64,000 bases of DNA from an uncultured Chryseobacterium sp. (lineage in GTDB: Bacteria; Bacteroidota; Bacteroidia; Flavobacteriales; Weeksellaceae), in contig CAJYWD010000045.1 of the NCBI GenBank assembly GCA_913778505.1, positions 29,266 through 93,265 of the forward strand, in the 5' to 3' direction. The notes under the pieces are model-generated. The model saw only the letters and a program-made list of their open reading frames with translations. It was not told where the DNA came from and ran no database searches. Shown here one piece after another: positions 61,864 to 64,000 of this stretch (position 1 is the stretch's first letter; each line of letters starts with the position of its first letter). Both the position numbers and the translations under genes were made by a program.

Positions 61864-63408
61864 TTAATTAACGCTCAGAGGAGGAGTAATAGTATTAGGC
61901 AGACCCAGAGCGGATTTAGAAGTTTCCGTCTCCTCTACCTGCCAGCCTACTGTTCCACCACCAGCTGAACAAGTTCCAGTATTTGAACTTGCGTTAAAAT
62001 TATAAATATAACTACTGCTTGGTATGGTTACAGAGATAGCAACTCCGTTAGCATTTACATTTTTGAGTTTAAAAAACTTCCCTGTCGTTGGTTCGTAATA
62101 AAGATACTTACCATTCCTAACATAATTAAGAGTTGTGCTTCCTCCGGAATTAATATACTTAACTGTACCACTACAGCTGGAATCATTATAATATGTTTGA
62201 ATCCCAGCAAAAGTTCCATCAACAGATATTGTCAGATAATATCCCGCAGAGGTTTTAACTAAATAATTATTCGTATTAACATTCTGAATATATCCTATAA
62301 ACTGGTTGTTGGAATCGACTAATCTTCCTAATCCAGAACCGGTTGATCCTCCCCCACCAGTACTTGGAGTCGCCCACGTTCCATCGCCTCTGAGATATGT
62401 AGAAGAATCTTTAGTACCCGTCGCCGATAATTTAGCAATGGTTACAGCACCATCATTAATTTTGTCTGTGGTTACTTTAGAACTTCCTATAGCTGTTACG
62501 CCAGCAGAAGACAATGTTACATCTCCACTGATGGTCACTGGGGCAACTGGAGAATATGGGGAAGCTGTACCTGTAACATATACCTGTGTAGATCCAGTAC
62601 CATTAACAAAACCAGATCCCGTTGCTCCTGTGGCTCCAACGGCTCCTGCCGGACCAGTAATACCTTGAACACCCTGAGCTCCTTGCGCTCCAGTAGCTCC
62701 CGTAGGACCAGTATTACCCGTAACACCCTGAATGCCTTGAATTCCCTGAGGACCTTGCGCTCCCGTTGCTCCCACAGCACCTGTTACTCCTTGCGCTCCC
62801 GTAGGACCAGTATTACCTGTAACACCTTGTATTCCCTCAGGACCTTGCGCTCCCGTTGCCCCTGTCACACCTTGTGCTCCTGCTGAGCCAGCGCTACCCG
62901 TCGCACCCTGGATACCTTGTGGACCTGTTGCTCCAGTTGAACCAGTCGCTCCTTTTGCACCCGCTGGACCTGTAGCACCTGTTGCTCCCGTAGGACCAGG
63001 AAGTGAACTACCTGAGTTTTTGGCATACAATGCATAAGGCACACTTAACAGCTGAGATGTCCCCGTTATTGTATAATTAGAAGATCCGCTTGGATCAGTT
63101 TCAGTTTTGATAAAATAAGTATCAGCACCCCAATCAATCGTTGAATAAGATCCACTTACAATTGTTCCCGAACCTATCTTGGCCGTAATCAAGCCATTTG
63201 TATTGGTCTGCTGGCTTTGTGTTTCAGAATACACGACCGTTCCAGTTGGAGATCCTTTCAAAATGGAAAATCTCATCCCAACACTTTGATTCTTTACCAG
63301 TTCATTGCTTGAGTTTCTTATGATAGCCTGATAACTCATTGCATCCTGAGATTGTGAGAATGCCATAATAGAAGCCAAAGAAGCCGCTAAAAAAGAAAGC
63401 TTTTTCAT
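61864..63408 (-). CDS. Collagen-like repeat surface protein
   Basis: The 514-residue exported protein (signal peptide ending MAFSQ) has a beta-type head common in Bacteroidota ([52 protein letters not shown]), then about 125 residues of Gly-X-Y triplets (residues ~136-263, [19 protein letters not shown] and GPQGIQG, GVTGNTG blocks), and a C-terminal part with [18 protein letters not shown] and [10 protein letters not shown], similar to phage tail-fibre-like tips. It probably forms a trimeric surface stalk. The triplet DNA is internally repetitive. The small T9SS-sorted protein gene lies 27 bp upstream. Confidence 0.8.
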   Translation of the reverse strand: MKKLSFLAASLASIMAFSQSQDAMSYQAIIRNSSNELVKNQSVGMRFSILKGSPTGTVVYSETQSQQTNTNGLITAKIGSGTIVSGSYSTIDWGADTYFIKTETDPSGSSNYTITGTSQLLSVPYALYAKNSGSSLPGPTGATGATGPAGAKGATGSTGATGPQGIQGATGSAGSAGAQGVTGATGAQGPEGIQGVTGNTGPTGAQGVTGAVGATGAQGPQGIQGIQGVTGNTGPTGATGAQGAQGVQGITGPAGAVGATGATGSGFVNGTGSTQVYVTGTASPYSPVAPVTISGDVTLSSAGVTAIGSSKVTTDKINDGAVTIAKLSATGTKDSSTYLRGDGTWATPSTGGGGSTGSGLGRLVDSNNQFIGYIQNVNTNNYLVKTSAGYYLTISVDGTFAGIQTYYNDSSCSGTVKYINSGGSTTLNYVRNGKYLYYEPTTGKFFKLKNVNANGVAISVTIPSSSYIYNFNASSNTGTCSAGGGTVGWQVEETETSKSALGLPNTITPPLSVN

Positions 63409-63435
63409 AGTTAAATAATTTATTTATTAGTAATT

Positions 63436-63921
63436 TTATTTATCTGTTTTCAGAACTTTAAAAATCTTCACAGCTTTACCATCTTTTAGTATTTTAAGAT
63501 AATAAGTAGCAGCAGGGTAAGCTGACATGATAATTGAAGTTTGAGATTCGTTGACAACATTACTTGTCAAAACCTTTCCGCTACCGTCAAAAAGTTCGTA
63601 ACGGTATTTTTTATAATCATTAAATCCAACCTTTAGATATATTACATCAGGGGTTGGATTCGGGTAGATTTTGAGACTTAGGTTTATTTCTGTTATCTCA
63701 GAACCTAAGGTCTCTGTTATTTCGTAAGCTTGTTGAACACCTGCAGAAACACTTCTTGATGAAGAAGCTGATGTCTCATAGAACGTTTGGCCAATTGAAG
63801 ATGTCAGATTTCCATTAGAGCCTGACAAATTCATACCTGCGGCATTGATAGATTCTTGTGCCGAAACAGATATAGAACAACCAAACAATAAAAAGGAACA
63901 ATAGAGTAATGTTGTTTTCAT
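63436..63921 (-). CDS. Small exported protein with T9SS sorting domain
   Basis: The 161-residue protein has a signal peptide (ending ISVSAQ), a short body with NAAGMNLSGSNGNLTSSIGQ and SVSAGVQQAYEI (a segment common at the N-side of such proteins), and a C-terminal T9SS sorting domain (LKIYPNPTPDVIYLKVGFND to YYLKILKDGKAVKIFKVL). It is usually found just before collagen-like or other surface-protein genes, as here, and may cooperate with the following product. A -7 element TATATTTG lies 40 bp upstream. Confidence 0.8.
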   Translation of the reverse strand: MKTTLLYCSFLLFGCSISVSAQESINAAGMNLSGSNGNLTSSIGQTFYETSASSSRSVSAGVQQAYEITETLGSEITEINLSLKIYPNPTPDVIYLKVGFNDYKKYRYELFDGSGKVLTSNVVNESQTSIIMSAYPAATYYLKILKDGKAVKIFKVLKTDK

Positions 63922-63961
63922 ACAATATATATTATATATTTATTAGTTTTTTAATGATACA

Positions 63962-63969
63962 CAAATATA
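63962..63969 (-). promoter_or_regulatory. -7 element for the T9SS/collagen-like pair
   Basis: TATATTTG (TAnnTTTG) on the minus strand, with a TTG at 63987-63985 at a shorter than usual 15-bp spacing. The surrounding AT-only tract (TATATATATAC) makes chance matches likely. Confidence 0.4.
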
Positions 63970-64000
63970 TACATATATATAATACAAATATTAATTTATT

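Noticed and set aside
62306..62886. Plus-strand open frames opposite the collagen-like gene
   Set aside because: They are shadows of the Gly-X-Y codon pattern, with low-complexity translations and no start context.

Overview
The window looks like chromosomal DNA of a low-GC member of the Bacteroidota, most likely a flavobacterium close to Chryseobacterium or Epilithonimonas (Weeksellaceae). The signs are SusC/SusD outer-membrane proteins, C-terminal type IX secretion (T9SS) sorting domains with the YPNP motif, surface proteins opening with QVGINT, and Bacteroidota -7 promoter elements (TAnnTTTG). No Shine-Dalgarno sites stand out. Placement at genus level is inference. There is no rRNA, CRISPR array, transposase or recognisable phage gene. 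One tRNA-Ser is present.

Region 1 (1-5.7 kb) is a haem acquisition locus. A minus-strand operon holds a TonB-dependent receptor, a HmuY-like lipoprotein, a periplasmic haem-binding lipoprotein and the start of an ABC permease that runs off the edge. A second HmuY-like protein, carrying a T9SS sorting domain, is transcribed divergently. The shared promoter has two AT-rich palindromic sites that could bind Fur. Region 2 (5.8-17.1 kb) carries large cell-surface proteins and two paralogous membrane-anchored AraC-type regulators, one apparently intact and one broken by two frameshifts. One surface-protein gene is split by a frameshift in a run of seven A. A decayed gene remnant lies at 5.8-6.1 kb.

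Region 3 (17.3-58.2 kb) is a large locus for breaking down rhamnogalacturonan I (pectin backbone) and using the L-rhamnose released. It has three parts. A plus-strand arm (17.3-31.0 kb) carries GH105, a CE12 esterase, an alpha/beta esterase, GH28, a DUF4450 protein, a GH65-like protein, a PL1 lyase and a GntR-type regulator. A central minus-strand block (31.2-44.3 kb) encodes L-lactate dehydrogenase, rhamnulokinase, L-rhamnose isomerase, a fused rhamnulose-1-phosphate aldolase/lactaldehyde dehydrogenase, SusD, SusC and the rhamnose transporter RhaT. A minus-strand arm (45.1-58.1 kb) carries GH28, GH2, CE12, GH106, a DUF4350 protein, a PL11 lyase and a lipoprotein GH105. Together they can deacetylate and cut the backbone, remove galactose and rhamnose, import the products, and convert L-rhamnose to dihydroxyacetone phosphate and pyruvate. 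A short motif built around GCAGGATAAT, usually as a direct repeat with a period near 10 bp, recurs ahead of several transcription units and is the best candidate operator of this regulon.

Region 4 (58.6-64 kb) is ordinary: tRNA-Ser(GGA), type I asparaginase, phosphoglycerate dehydrogenase, a small HAD phosphatase, and a collagen-like surface protein with a small T9SS-sorted partner. Gaps inside the pectin locus are full of palindromic repeats: three copies of a ~150-175 bp element, a perfect 20-bp inverted repeat, and three hairpins of two other types.
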